Shown here piece by piece: positions 9,319 to 21,000 of a DNA stretch of 64,000 nt. This DNA is from Cucumis sativus. Lineage: Eukaryota; Streptophyta; Magnoliopsida; Cucurbitales; Cucurbitaceae. Location: positions 38,364,732 to 38,428,731 of the forward strand of contig NC_026657.2 of NCBI RefSeq assembly GCF_000004075.3. The letters are read 5' to 3'. The notes under the pieces were generated by a model. That model was given only the letters and a program-made list of their open reading frames with translations. It was not told the origin of the DNA and did not search any database. Each line of letters starts with the position of its first letter. The stretch's first letter is position 1. The translations under genes and the position numbers were made by a program.

Positions 9319-12090
9319 TCATCTAGAGTCCTCCCAGTTTTTGAGCATTTGAATTTTGAAGGTCTTTGCAAACCAATCTTGCTTCCTTGTAAGAATGAAG
9401 TTTCCACCAATCATTCCAACCAACACTCCACATCCATATCCAATCAACACTGTCTTCCATCCAATGTGAAAAGATCCTTCATCTTCACCCTCATCAAAGC
9501 CTGATGAAGGTGGCTTCAAATCTCCACATTTCTTTGACAATGGATCTCCACATAATCCCACATTCCCGATGAACGAACTGTTGTCAACATTGTTAAATTG
9601 GTTCCCTAGTGGTATTGGACCAGAGAGGTTGTTGTAAGAGACATTAAATATTGCGAGGAAATTAAGCCATGAGAGTTGTTGAGGTATCTGTCCTGAAAGT
9701 TGGTTGTGTGAAAGGTCCAAAGATTCAAGTCGAGCCATGCTTTTCATCGATGGTGGGATGGGGCCAGTAAGAATGTTGTGGGAAAGGTTGAGAGATTGAA
9801 GACCTTTTAGATTTTCGACAACATTTGATATTTCACCTTCAAATTTATTGCTCGAGAGATCGATACTTGTAAAAACCTCTTGGATTCTTGAGTAGTCTCT
9901 TTGATTACCTTTGATGGTTATTGTGGTGGAATAGAAAAATTCAAGAGCCCAAACATAGTCGAATGAGAAGGTTACAAATGTGTTTCGATATGTTGAAGCA
10001 GTTGTGTTGAAAATCTTCATACCTTTTGAATTAGTTATATACCTCAGAGGGAGATTACCTGAAAAGTTGTTGTAAGAGAAATCGACAATTCGTAACATTG
10101 GGAACTCGGTATTGGTCTCAGGCTCTTCAATTTTTCCATGGAAGTGGTTGGACCGAAGTATTAGAAGTCTTAACATGGGAAGAGCTCCAATCCAATAGGG
10201 AAAACCATCAGTAAACTGATTGTCACTCAAGTCGATGATCTCCAAAATCTTGCAATTGGCTAACGATCTTGGCACTTGACCTTCCAACTGATTCTGACTG
10301 AAATCAAGGAACCTTAATTTGCTCCCTTTTCTGAAGCTATCAGGAACAGTTCCATGAAGCAAGTTCTGTCTAAAATTCATAATATCCAAAGAACTGAAAT
10401 TGCCAATACATTGTGGAAGCACACCACTCATTAGATTACTTGACAAATCAAGAGCTACAAGTGAACTTAGTTTACATATGGCTGGTAGAATTGGAAGTGA
10501 TTCTCCTAACTTGTTATTAGAGAGATCCAAGACATAGAGATTAACCCAAGGAAGAGCATCTCGAGGTTCTTCTACGCCTGTCAGCGCATTGTGACTCAAG
10601 TTCAAAACCTTCAAACTTTCTCTACTCATGCTCCACATCCATTTAGGTATTTGGCCTTGAATATTGTTCTGTCCAAGTTCTAATACCTCTAACTCATTCT
10701 GATTCTCAAGAAATGTTGGAATATGAGTTAAATTGCAGGATCCAAGTCCTAAAAGATTGAACTTTGGAAGAGTTACATTTCGGCTACCAACTTGATCGTC
10801 AATAACCGCTATATCATTGGCAGTTAGGTGGAGTTCGGTAAGGTTCTCGAGTTTCAAAAACATGCTCAACTCCACAGTCCCATTCAAGTAATTATACTGA
10901 AGATAAAGATGCTTCAGATTGGTAAGTTGAGATAAAGACTTGGGGATTGAACCAGTCAACTTGTTTCCATACAGATGAAGATCAGTTAACATTGCCATAT
11001 TTCCAATCCAAGATGGAATCTCACCCGTCAATTCATTTTCACCCAAAAGTAGCTGTTCCATGTTAGTCAAATTTCCAAGAGAAGGCATAAGAGTACCACC
11101 TAACTTAATACCAGAAAGAGCCAAGAAAACAAGCTTCTTCTGATTACCAACCCAAGACAAAGTTGCATTACTAAACTCATTATAGCTAAGAAACACACGA
11201 TTCAGCTCAGTTAGGCGTTCGAGCGAGGAAGGAATTTGACCGCTAAAGTTGTTTAAATGAAGTTCCAACTCCTGTAGTCCAGTAATATTACCAAGTGAAT
11301 CAGGAACTATCCCAGAAAAACTACAATTTCCCAACTTCAAAGAAGTCAAGGACTTAAGATTTTCAATGGAAGAAGGTATTTCACCATGAAATGAACTTTT
11401 TTCAACCCATATCCTCTGAAGAGAACTATTATAGTTAAACTCAGGGAAAGTACCAGAGAGATTTGGATTGTAAGGAATTACAAGAAGTTGCAAATTTGGT
11501 AAGTGAAAAATTTTCTGAGGAAAATTTCCATTCAACTCACATTCTCCTAAGCTAAGAGACATCAAAGAAGACATATTTGCAAGAAAATCAGGAACAGCAG
11601 AAGATATATTAACCCGACTTAAACGAAGATTTTCTAACTTAGACAACCTTGAAATTGCTGAAGGGATTGGTCCAAAAAATCTAGAATTACCAAGATCCAG
11701 CTGCCTCAAATCAGAAAGTTGCCCAATACCTGAAGGGATTTGAGAGAGATTGAAGTTGTTGTCAGCAAGAATAAGTGTTTGAAGATGAACTAGTCTAAAG
11801 AGGCTGTTGTTAGAGTCAACAGAACCATAAAGACAGCCGCCGGCAAGGTTAAGTCCAATAACATTTCCAGTCAAGTTGCTGCATTCGACACCATCCCATG
11901 AACAGCAATCATCTGTTTCACCCCAAGAAGCAACCACTGAAGGTAAGCCTGAGCAAGATGGATCAGAAACGAAGGTGTTCTTGAACTGTAACAGAGCAGA
12001 TCTGTCTGAAGTTTGACATTTAGCTGCTGATGAGGAGTGGATGAAGAATAGCAAGAATAATAGAGATAAAAATGATGAGTTCATTTTCAT
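9319..12090 (-). CDS. Receptor-like protein (LRR-RLP, Cf/RLP class)
   Basis: Cell-surface leucine-rich-repeat receptor without a kinase. It is likely to act in pathogen or peptide perception together with SOBIR1/BAK1-type kinases, as known for this class. Single exon, 923 aa. Signal peptide at 1-23 (MKMNSSFLSLLFLLFF and on), then an LRRNT cap with Cys25 and a DDCCSWDGVECS-like motif. An uninterrupted array of roughly 25-28 LRRs follows. A non-LRR island ends in TITIKGNQRDY, and exactly four LRRs come after it. Then an acidic juxtamembrane stretch (DEGEDEG), a Gly-rich membrane helix at about 879-901 with GxxxG spacing, and a short basic cytoplasmic tail ending EDSR. The frame is open upstream to 12276, but the added 62 residues would hide the signal peptide, so I start at 12090. 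The array and tail look intact. It is an orphan here, beside two receptor kinases. Confidence 0.92.
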   Translation of the reverse strand: MKMNSSFLSLLFLLFFIHSSSAAKCQTSDRSALLQFKNTFVSDPSCSGLPSVVASWGETDDCCSWDGVECSNLTGNVIGLNLAGGCLYGSVDSNNSLFRLVHLQTLILADNNFNLSQIPSGIGQLSDLRQLDLGNSRFFGPIPSAISRLSKLENLRLSRVNISSAVPDFLANMSSLMSLSLGECELNGNFPQKIFHLPNLQLLVIPYNPNLSGTFPEFNYNSSLQRIWVEKSSFHGEIPSSIENLKSLTSLKLGNCSFSGIVPDSLGNITGLQELELHLNNFSGQIPSSLERLTELNRVFLSYNEFSNATLSWVGNQKKLVFLALSGIKLGGTLMPSLGNLTNMEQLLLGENELTGEIPSWIGNMAMLTDLHLYGNKLTGSIPKSLSQLTNLKHLYLQYNYLNGTVELSMFLKLENLTELHLTANDIAVIDDQVGSRNVTLPKFNLLGLGSCNLTHIPTFLENQNELEVLELGQNNIQGQIPKWMWSMSRESLKVLNLSHNALTGVEEPRDALPWVNLYVLDLSNNKLGESLPILPAICKLSSLVALDLSSNLMSGVLPQCIGNFSSLDIMNFRQNLLHGTVPDSFRKGSKLRFLDFSQNQLEGQVPRSLANCKILEIIDLSDNQFTDGFPYWIGALPMLRLLILRSNHFHGKIEEPETNTEFPMLRIVDFSYNNFSGNLPLRYITNSKGMKIFNTTASTYRNTFVTFSFDYVWALEFFYSTTITIKGNQRDYSRIQEVFTSIDLSSNKFEGEISNVVENLKGLQSLNLSHNILTGPIPPSMKSMARLESLDLSHNQLSGQIPQQLSWLNFLAIFNVSYNNLSGPIPLGNQFNNVDNSSFIGNVGLCGDPLSKKCGDLKPPSSGFDEGEDEGSFHIGWKTVLIGYGCGVLVGMIGGNFILTRKQDWFAKTFKIQMLKNWEDSR

Positions 12091-14652
12091 GGTTGTAATG
12101 GAAATGGAAATGGAAATGGAAATTGGGATATTCCTTCTCTCTCCTTTTATGGGTTCAGAGAAAGTTTTGAAATTTTTTGGGTTTGGGAATGCAAGTTGGA
12201 CTTTTGATGAATGGATATTCAAAGGGTATGCGTGGAATACGGTAGATTGATTATATGGTTTGAAGGTTGAGGTCATTAAAGCTTTTTCTTATTCAAATTT
12301 TCTCAGCTTTGTACGAATGAAGTGGGGAAACAAGAAGTGTATTGGTCAATTTCATGTTTTTTCTTGACCACTATGAATTATTTTATGTTTAAATGGTTTA
12401 TTTTAAATTGATTTATTTGTATGGATTGTTTTCTAATACAAACGAAGTTAAGTTGTCATTTTTATTAGAAACTATGTGAACTAGAGGATGATATTGTCAA
12501 CCGTTTGATTGCTCGATCGATAGAAGAAAAACCGGGATAGAGAGAGATAGAAGAAACAAAAAATAAAGAGAAGGGAGGGAGGGAAAGAGATATGGTAAAT
12601 GGAATATTGGTTTTGTTTGTCTTTATCGGCCAGTGGATCGGTTTTTCTTTATACAAAACCGCTTTTCGATCGAGATATATGTTGAATAGGTCGAAGTATG
12701 TTTGTTGGCCAACTTGATTTGGTGTGTTATCCTCGTCCTACATCTAAAGTAAAATATCAAGTACTATTTAAACCAATTATTTATGATTATGGTTTTTTTT
12801 TAATTACAAAGTAAAAAAAATATTCGTTAATTTTTATACTTTATCACCTAAAGACTTCAACGTCAACAAAAAAAAATAAAAAATAAAAAAGTTGAAATAA
12901 AAGGTTCAAGAAAAGAAGTTTAAAATAAAAAAGTTGAATAAAAGCTTCAAGAAATTTTTTTTTAAAAAAAAGTTGAAATAAAAGCTTGAATTGTTATAAT
13001 TAATAAATCACAGATTAATAAATTTAAAGGTTCGAGAAGGTTTACATTCTTTTTACAATATAAATATTAAAAAATATTTATTAAGTTAAAATAATTACCG
13101 ATAAAATATGTTTTAGAAAAAATGATTGTTATATAAATCAAATTAGTGTTTGGTAAATTCAAACCAAATTGAATTAGGTATTATTTAATTATTTATAAAA
13201 AAATCATTTAAAATTGAAGTTAGTTATATATAATTTTTATAATTTAAATTACAAACAACATTTAGAAAAATACATTAGTAAAAATATGTATCATTATATT
13301 GACAAAAATATTAATAACAAATAACAAAAATGTTAATAAAATAAAATTATAATAATCACAACAAATTGATTGATGTTTGTTTTGTTAGAATGGATTACTT
13401 CCTAATTACAAGTGATAATATAAATAAATGAGGATTGAAAACAATTGGCTTTGAGAACCATTTGGTGTTCTTATCGTTTTGTTATTTGAAAACATCTCTT
13501 GGTTATTCACATTTGTTCACTATTCTAGTTTGTTACACTTTATATAACAAAAACAGACCAAATTCGTTACATCTTGAAACCTAAATATTTTATCAATTTC
13601 TTTTTACAACTTTCATTAATAAATATATATATATAATATGCTTTAAATTCACGAAAGTCATTCAATTTTTTTTTTATTGTTTGGGGTTGCATATATTTTA
13701 AGTATAACAAATGAATTCTCACCCAAATTCTTAAAAAAAATGTTTTTTTTTTTTACTTAAACAAACAATTTTTTTGTAAGTTACTTTTTAATTTTTAAAA
13801 ATTTAGTATTTTTTAAAAAGTGTAGCCAAAGAAATAGTGTGTCTAAGTTTATAAACAGAAACATAAAAGCTAAATAGTTCCTAGACGTGACCTTATTGTA
13901 ATAAAATATGTTTGAAAGGATATATATATATATATTAATTGTAAAAGGTCATACGAATATAGATCAAACTAAAAATAAAAAAGTTTTTGCTAACGATTAT
14001 AACATTTTTTACAATTTAGATGTGGTTTTGATAATAATTTTATAAAGTATGCTAATTAAATAAAAAATTGAACCAATAAACTTGAATAACTTGCTAAAAC
14101 TCATTAAGAAAATACGATAAATAGTTAAAATTAAATTCTCAAATTTACCATAACTATAAAGATTTGACATTTGATAATAAAAATTAAACTCTTAAACTTG
14201 TACATATCTACGATCATATAAATTTGATGATCTAACTTTAACACAGGTAAAAATTGAAGGACTCAAAATTTATAATTAAATGTTGAGGTGTTTTTTTTGG
14301 TAAATATTTTAATTCATTATTTAGAAATTATTGCAGAAAAAACAGCGAACGTTAAGCCCTCTTTTGCAATTATTACCGTTTAAGGAATCTATCAATAAAA
14401 GAAAAATGAAACTCGGTTGAATGTTTGGGAAAAAATGTCAAATTCGGAATCCAATTTACCATACAGCCCCTACAAGTAGCGTAAAATCACAATTTGATGA
14501 AGGTTATTATTGTCATTTAGATACTACAGAACGTCAAATTTCAATTACTTTCCCAAAGTGGGTTATTTCTCCTTCCATAACTGGAAAAAAAAAAACCCTC
14601 TTCTCGCCTGAGCGAGCAAAAACTATCTTCTTCATCTTCACCGTGAACTTCC
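12091..14652. other. Divergent intergenic region between RLP and KAKU4-like genes
   Basis: Very AT-rich. Near 12100-12123 a short ATGGAA hexamer repeat lies just upstream of the RLP start. Three degenerate units of about 40 bp lie at 12885-12995. Poly-T/A runs and a TA microsatellite occur near 13920-13937. The last 100 bases before 14653 are pyrimidine-rich and probably 5'UTR of the KAKU4-like gene. No gene was seen. Confidence 0.5.
12885..12995. repeat. Degenerate tandem repeat, about 40 bp x 3
   Basis: Three units each contain AAAAAGTTGAAATAAAAG or a near variant followed by a GCTTCAAGAAA-like or shorter tail. Imperfect, intergenic, no function evident. Confidence 0.5.
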
Positions 14653-17600
14653 ATGGCGTCTTTCCCGGCATATGGCGGAGCCGCTGGGCCAAGATCCGGC
14701 GGGAAAATTGTTAGAGCTAGGCGAGTTCAAACTAGGAAGACTCCTTATGAGCGTCCTGGACCTTCGAATTTGGGCCCTGGAGAAAACCCTAGTTGGATCT
14801 CTAAGTTCATTTTCTCGCCTACTCGTACCATTGCTTCCGGTGCTGGAAAATTACTCTCTTCTGTCTTTGTTTCCGACTCCTCGTCATCCTCTTCGGAGAG
14901 TGATTCAGGTTGGTTTAACTTTGAGCTGAATTTTGGTATATGGTTTTTGAAATTATGCGGATGGAGTAGTTGTTGTACTTAGAGTTAGTAGTGGTTAAAA
15001 TGTTTGTAGTTGTTTGGTGTGCTGCGAAATGTAAGGTTATTTTGAGGAAATGAAAAGTTGAAGGAGTTCTGAACTTGTGTACTAGCTAAAGAAGAGTCAA
15101 TGTGGTTCGAACTTTGAAAGTGAATTTGAAATGGAGGTAGTATAGTACTTGAAAAGAAGTAAGCAACACTTCGTGAACTTAATGGTGTTTGCTATTTAGT
15201 ATGCGCAGTAAGCTGGCTAGGATGCTTAATTAGCTGATTTCTTTAGTTAACGTAATGAATCTGCATTTTAAAGTTAACTTAAGAATGCAATTTCTAGTTT
15301 TTGGACTTTCGGTTACAGATTCAAACTATACAAGCATTTCTAAGCTCCTGGCTTATATTTCAAGGTTGTATCGTTATCATATGTCAATTTAAGTTTGATC
15401 TATTTTAGAACAAGAAATAGTATTTCCATTGTTTTAGAGAAAAGTTACAATAAATGATCTATACTCTCTTATGGGAGCTTATTAGAATACACGCCAATTA
15501 GAACCAATTACAGCAAAAGTATAATTACAAAAGGCCTCAGGAAATAGTTTCCTGTTTCATAGAAAGGAAAGAAAAAGGCCTAACCACCTAAGGAAATATT
15601 GTGAAGACTAAAGTGCAATGAAACTTTCCACTGCCTTGGTAATTGTAAGAGTTGGTGAGTTCAATTAGGGCTTCCTTCAAGGCCCAAGTTGAAAGTCCAA
15701 CACGATCTTAGGAGTCTTAAACTCCCAGCTTGCTTGGCTCGATCCATTTTTCCATGGGATTGCGGCCACCCATGGCGTTTAGGCGTGTAGGAGCAAACAC
15801 CATGGACCATTTCAATTATATATTTAGCACTGAGGCCATCTCAAATCACTTTACAACATCAAATATGGACAGTTATCGTCCTAGAAAATTATTGTATCAT
15901 TCTTGTTTCCCTTTTTTCAAAAAAAGGAAGATAATAGTATCATCATTGGCGTAAAAGTGAATTGCATGAACCTGCTTATTTGCACTCTCGGACTAATCAT
16001 TCTACCAAGAATGCCTTTGACAATTACGAAGGAGGGAGCTAGTTGCCTTATCTTAGACTCCTTGATACCCTATTATTTCTCTTGGTTTTCCATCGAAAAA
16101 TGTTGAAAATTTAGTTAGTGAAAGGCATGTCTGTTCCCCATCTGCATTAGCCATCTAGGTCCTGATTTATTTTTTTAACAGTATCATTTATCAAATCATT
16201 GATTATGTCTGTTTAGTGCATTTGGAAGATATGTGATTTGATTTGCAATGGAAATTTGATTTAAAACTTGTATCAAAGCAATGCTATGTCAATTCATGTG
16301 TGTATGCACACAGTTGTGTGTTAGATCAATGGACTATGTTGATGACTAATAATACACCTTTTATGTTGGATGTTTCGTTCATATTGTTTCTTTTAGTTCC
16401 TTCTACATCTTTCATTCTCTTTTCACATTTATTATTCATTTGAGTGTTAAGTTCTCAGCCTTTAGTTCTGATGATGTGGCTCAAGATTTATTGTATCTTA
16501 TTTTAACAGAGGATGATGATGAGGACGATGTTCCTGATGAACGTCATGTCTTTCAGGGAGCTGAAGGAGGGAAGAAGGTAAACAATCTATATGTTAAATC
16601 ATGTGCTTGCTTAGATGCTTATCTCACTATTGCACAATGTCAGAAATATCTCAATATAGTTATAGCAGACCTGCTATCGAGTTTGATATGTGACTGAGTG
16701 CTGCAGTATAATGTTTCTCAGTTCTTTCTATGTTGAAGGAAAGAGTTTTCATGACTAAGTGATGCAACATTGTACTGGACCTTACGGTTTGAGGGTTAGC
16801 TAGTGCTATGTTGGATTGTGGGTATACAAAATTTCAAATTAATAAAAGATGTGGATCAAAGATATATTCTTAGGTCAACATGATAGTTATATGAATAAAA
16901 TATATGTGAGAAAGTCGAAGTGTAAGGCAACATATTAATTGGTATTTGATTTATAGACTACAGCATTGTGTCTGATTGTCAATGTTTATGTTGGAAGAAT
17001 GGGACATCGGAGATGGTCAGCTTATTTAGGAAGGACTTTCCACCAGAGAAAAAAGATAGCAAGCATCTAATTGAACAGCTACTGATGCAGGAGACCTTCT
17101 CTAGGTACGGCAATGATTTTGTAAGATGTTCTGTATGAACTTGTTCATTGTTTCATGCATTAGTTCTATCTATTTTTCACTATAACCAAACCATTTTTTT
17201 GGTGTTGGTTTAACCATATAAATTGTTCTAGACATTTCTTACGTAATTCTCTATCAATTAACTGGAAAACATTAATCTCCATTTTGTTTCCTGTGATTAA
17301 CAATGCTCTCTTGGTTTTTCTAGCTTGCTTGTACTTTTATCTTGATCAAGGATATGGTTTCAGACTTTCAATTTTCTTTAGACTTTCTGCTCATACTGAA
17401 ATTATGCTGAAATTAGTTGTTCTTCCTTTTCAAACTAAAGTTCTATATGTTCAACGGTGATGGTTTCATGGTTAAATAGTTTAGTTCATGAGTGGCAGGC
17501 AAATGACAAAAAAACGAGCTTAGTTTTTTCAATTACCACTTAGATGAGAGCCTTCAATTATTTGTTCAAGTGGGTTCTGGTCCATATCATTCTCACTTTT

Positions 17601-20600
17601 ATTCAAGCAGGGCAGAGTGTGACAAGTTAGTTCAGATAATTGAATCAAGGGTTGTAGAATGTCAAACCTTTGAAGGCCAGGCTGCAGGGAGGCTGACTGA
17701 GATATCAAACAGAACTGTTGATAGTGGTACTGAGCCTCCAATTTCTGTAAACTAGAATTTTGATTTTGTGCAAACAATGACTTCTGTTAACATTTAGAAA
17801 AACAAAAAAGTTCGTGAGTTTTCTTAGTAAGAAATTCAATCTTTATTACCAGATTAAGATGTGTACAAATTGATACAGATGATGGCAGGCCTGCAGTCTG
17901 CAGCTCAGCAATTCTTGAGGCAAAAAAATGGTTGAATGAAAAACGATTAGGACTGGTGTCTACTTCGACATTAAAATTGGACGATGGACCATGCACCTTG
18001 AATTCCACGATGTTGCCTATGGTTGGTGATTCTTCCTATTGTTGTTCTTGAATGGCATATGAATATTCACGGAATAGATTCAACTTTTATTTACCTTACA
18101 GTTGACTATTCCTCTCAGTTCAAATGTCATGGACTCCTTTTCTGAGCAAAAGATTTATCTGTATACATGGCATATCCCAGTTTCCGTAAATTTGCTCATT
18201 TCTTGCTAGTTTTTTTTTTTTTTTTTTGAATGCCATTTGAATTCATGATTTTATTCTTCTTTTTCCCTTTCAACACCTTTTCTCCCAAGTGCATTTCCAC
18301 ATGGATATTAGATTTTCTTTTTGCTGATTGAGTTAAATTTCAGCTGATTTCTTCAATCAATTTTAAGCCATTAGGTTAGACTGATGTAAAAATAAAAAGA
18401 ACTACTGAAGAAAACATACAAGTGTCCTTGCACTTCGTGGTATATCAAATTTCTCTAGGAATGAGAATAGAGTGAAGAAATTTTGTAATCACACCTTTGT
18501 CCTTGGCCCGTCCACATTGCACATTTTTTTTAACTTGTGTATAATCATATTATTACCAATTAGTTTTTGTGATCAGATGGTTTATTTAGCTACTAACTTG
18601 GTATAAGCTGAACATTTTTTTTTCTTTTTTTGAAACAAACTGAACATTTCTTTATGTAACTATGATTTAGCTTGTATCTGTGCTAAATTGATAATTGGAA
18701 TTCTTTTTGATACCTTCCTAACTAGGGCTGTGATCTCCTCCCATGTGTATGTTTCTCCTCTTTCAACAACTCATTGCTTGCTAATGTTAAACAACAATGA
18801 CGATTGTAGATTAATTTTATAATACTATAATACAGAATCTAGAGTTGATAGACGTTTCTATATATTGATTTCTTCTTAGAATATTGAAATATATGCTGGT
18901 GCAGGTTAACAACGAAGAGATGGGTTCACCTGTAGATGTAGCCAAATCATACATGCAGGCACGCCCTCCATGGGCCTCTCCGTCCACGAATAATTTTGAG
19001 TTCAAGTCTCCTTCGCCATTAGGGTTACAGCTTTTCAAAGAAGAAACATCATATTCAATTAGTGGAAATCCATTGTCTTCATCTAGGGTAACATTTTATC
19101 CACTAAACTACACTCATGATGCTTTCCCCCATCATTTCTCTTATGTTACATTTTTTTATTTAAGTACGACTGTCTCTCGACGACATGAAGCTCAATTCAT
19201 ATATGTTTTTTAGTTTCTAAAAAATTATGTAATAAAATAGCACCGTGAGGGCCGACCGTCATTGGCCAGTAGGTAGATTGTTGTTTTGGGTTTTCCTCTC
19301 TTTCTCATGTCCCTATCATGTATGGATACTTGTAAGAACATGAACATATATATTTCTAGTACAACACAACCCGTCATTCTGTTTGTTAACATTGGAATGC
19401 AGATTAAAAGGGAATCTCCTACCAGTGGATCATGGAACATTCAGGAGGAACTAAGACGCGTGCGTTCCAAAGCAACTGAAGAAATGCTAAGATCTCCCTC
19501 TTCCAAACTTGATTGGTCTTCACTTGCCTCAGGCTCAGACTACAAAACAAATTTAAGCTCTACACATTTCAACCATCTGAAAATTCCTAGTGGAGATAAA
19601 ATACAGCATGCTGTGAAGCCAATAGATAAATCAATGAATTGGTCCGCAGTCAATACTGTCACTCATAACTTAACGGGTACACATTTCTGCGAGTGCAATC
19701 TATTTGTAGTTTGGAATTCCATATACATCGTTAACCTCATTTGCACTCACAGAGTCAAAGACTGCAGAAGATGTGTCAGAAAATGAAGCTTGCCAACTCG
19801 GTACAACAAGCATTGTTCTACAACAGGATAAGGTAACAGACTTCCAGAAGGGCTTCGCTGGGCCTCCAGCTGTGAATGTATATTCTAGGAGGGGTAAAAT
19901 GGAAAATTGCATATCTGACCGTTAACTTTTGTACTTTGTATGTATGAGTGGCAACTTGAGTTTGAAAGTGTAGGGAAGGGGAAGTGACCAGCCCTCTTAA
20001 ATTGGCTGGGGTGTTATTGTAAGGCTATATGACCCTTTTCGATATTGATATACGTGAATAAGACTAGATATGTATCATTCTTGTTCTACTTCTCTCTCGA
20101 TCCGCCATCTCAAGAAGTATTTAGTTTCTGTTCTATGAAACTTTTTTTTTCGTTAATAACTCATTTGGGTGAATTTGTATCGATATTACTTGATATTTGA
20201 TACAGTTCAATTATTCCCTTTCTTTGCAGGATTTGGAAACCAATCCTACCACTCAGATGAAAGGTACGTAATCGTTCTTTCTTAACATTTTACATTACTC
20301 TTTTATATATATAGGATTAAGCAGTAGTTTCTACAGGATTTATGATTTATCATAGTGCTAACAAAAGATTTTGACATCCATGATTATCAAAAATCAAATG
20401 ATCATTATTTTTTAAACAAATATTGAAAAAAAAATGAATTTGCATCAATTGGTGAACTGTATGTTGCTTTCTTTGCAGTATCAAATTCAAGTTTAGATGC
20501 GAGAGAATGCTCTACACCACACAAAGATGCGGGGCTGGCCAACGGTTTTCCTCCGCTACCTAGGTACCCTGGTGCCTCATCTCTTCCGACGTCTCAATCC

Positions 20601-21000
20601 AAATAAATATTGTGCGATAGCTGAGTTTCTTTTCTTGCATTGCAGTTCTTCTCGGGAGCTTGGTGTAGAACAGAACCATTTTAACAATATAGTTGAAGAA
20701 AGCAATTCATCAGGTCACGACCACAAGGGGAAAGACCCGCCTGTGGAGGAGCGATGCGAACTATTAAGTGAAGTGTCCATGGAGGTTCCAGATATAGAAA
20801 CCGATACTGATAAAGTTGTATCGGACGGAAATGATGCTAGTAAAGTTGTATCAGAAGACAACAGTAGCTGTCAAATCTCCAAAGAAAACGGTGGTGGTAA
20901 TGTTAAGAGTGTGGAGAAGCCAAGTTCAGCAAGCGGGGTCGCAGCGGGGAAGACTGGGAGCGGAACGGCGTATCTGCGACGGGGAAGACGGAGAAACTGA
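14653..21000 (+). CDS. KAKU4: KAKU4-like nuclear lamina component
   Basis: Probable plant nuclear-lamina protein that sits at the inner nuclear membrane and helps shape the nucleus with CRWN proteins; the family is related to nucleoporin NUP1/NUP136. Exons: 14653-14908, 16510-16577, 16998-17104, 17611-17726, 17879-18021, 18905-19087, 19403-19676, 19753-19832, 20230-20263, 20479-20563, 20646-21000. All phases close, giving 566 aa, about the length of Arabidopsis KAKU4. The N-terminus has the conserved RSGGKIVRARR and TPYERP motifs and a NPSWISKFIFSPTR-like block, then a Ser run and an acidic DDDEDD segment. A helical KHLIEQLLMQETFS block in the middle is shared with NUP1. The SPVDVAKSYMQARPPWAS-like segment follows. 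The C-terminal third is low-complexity and acidic, and the protein ends in an Arg-rich RRGRRRN tail. No membrane segment is visible. Assignment is by motif memory; NUP1-like is the alternative name. Confidence 0.8.
14909..16509 (+). other. Long first intron of the KAKU4-like gene
   Basis: The 1.6-kb intron has a central part (about 15430-15760) with less AT-rich composition than the rest, which suggests an old insertion of unknown type. I saw no terminal repeats or coding sequence in it. Confidence 0.35.

Noticed and set aside
15730-16106. Open frames inside the first KAKU4-like intron
   Set aside because: Not in phase with flanking exons and without recognisable motifs; best seen as intron sequence.
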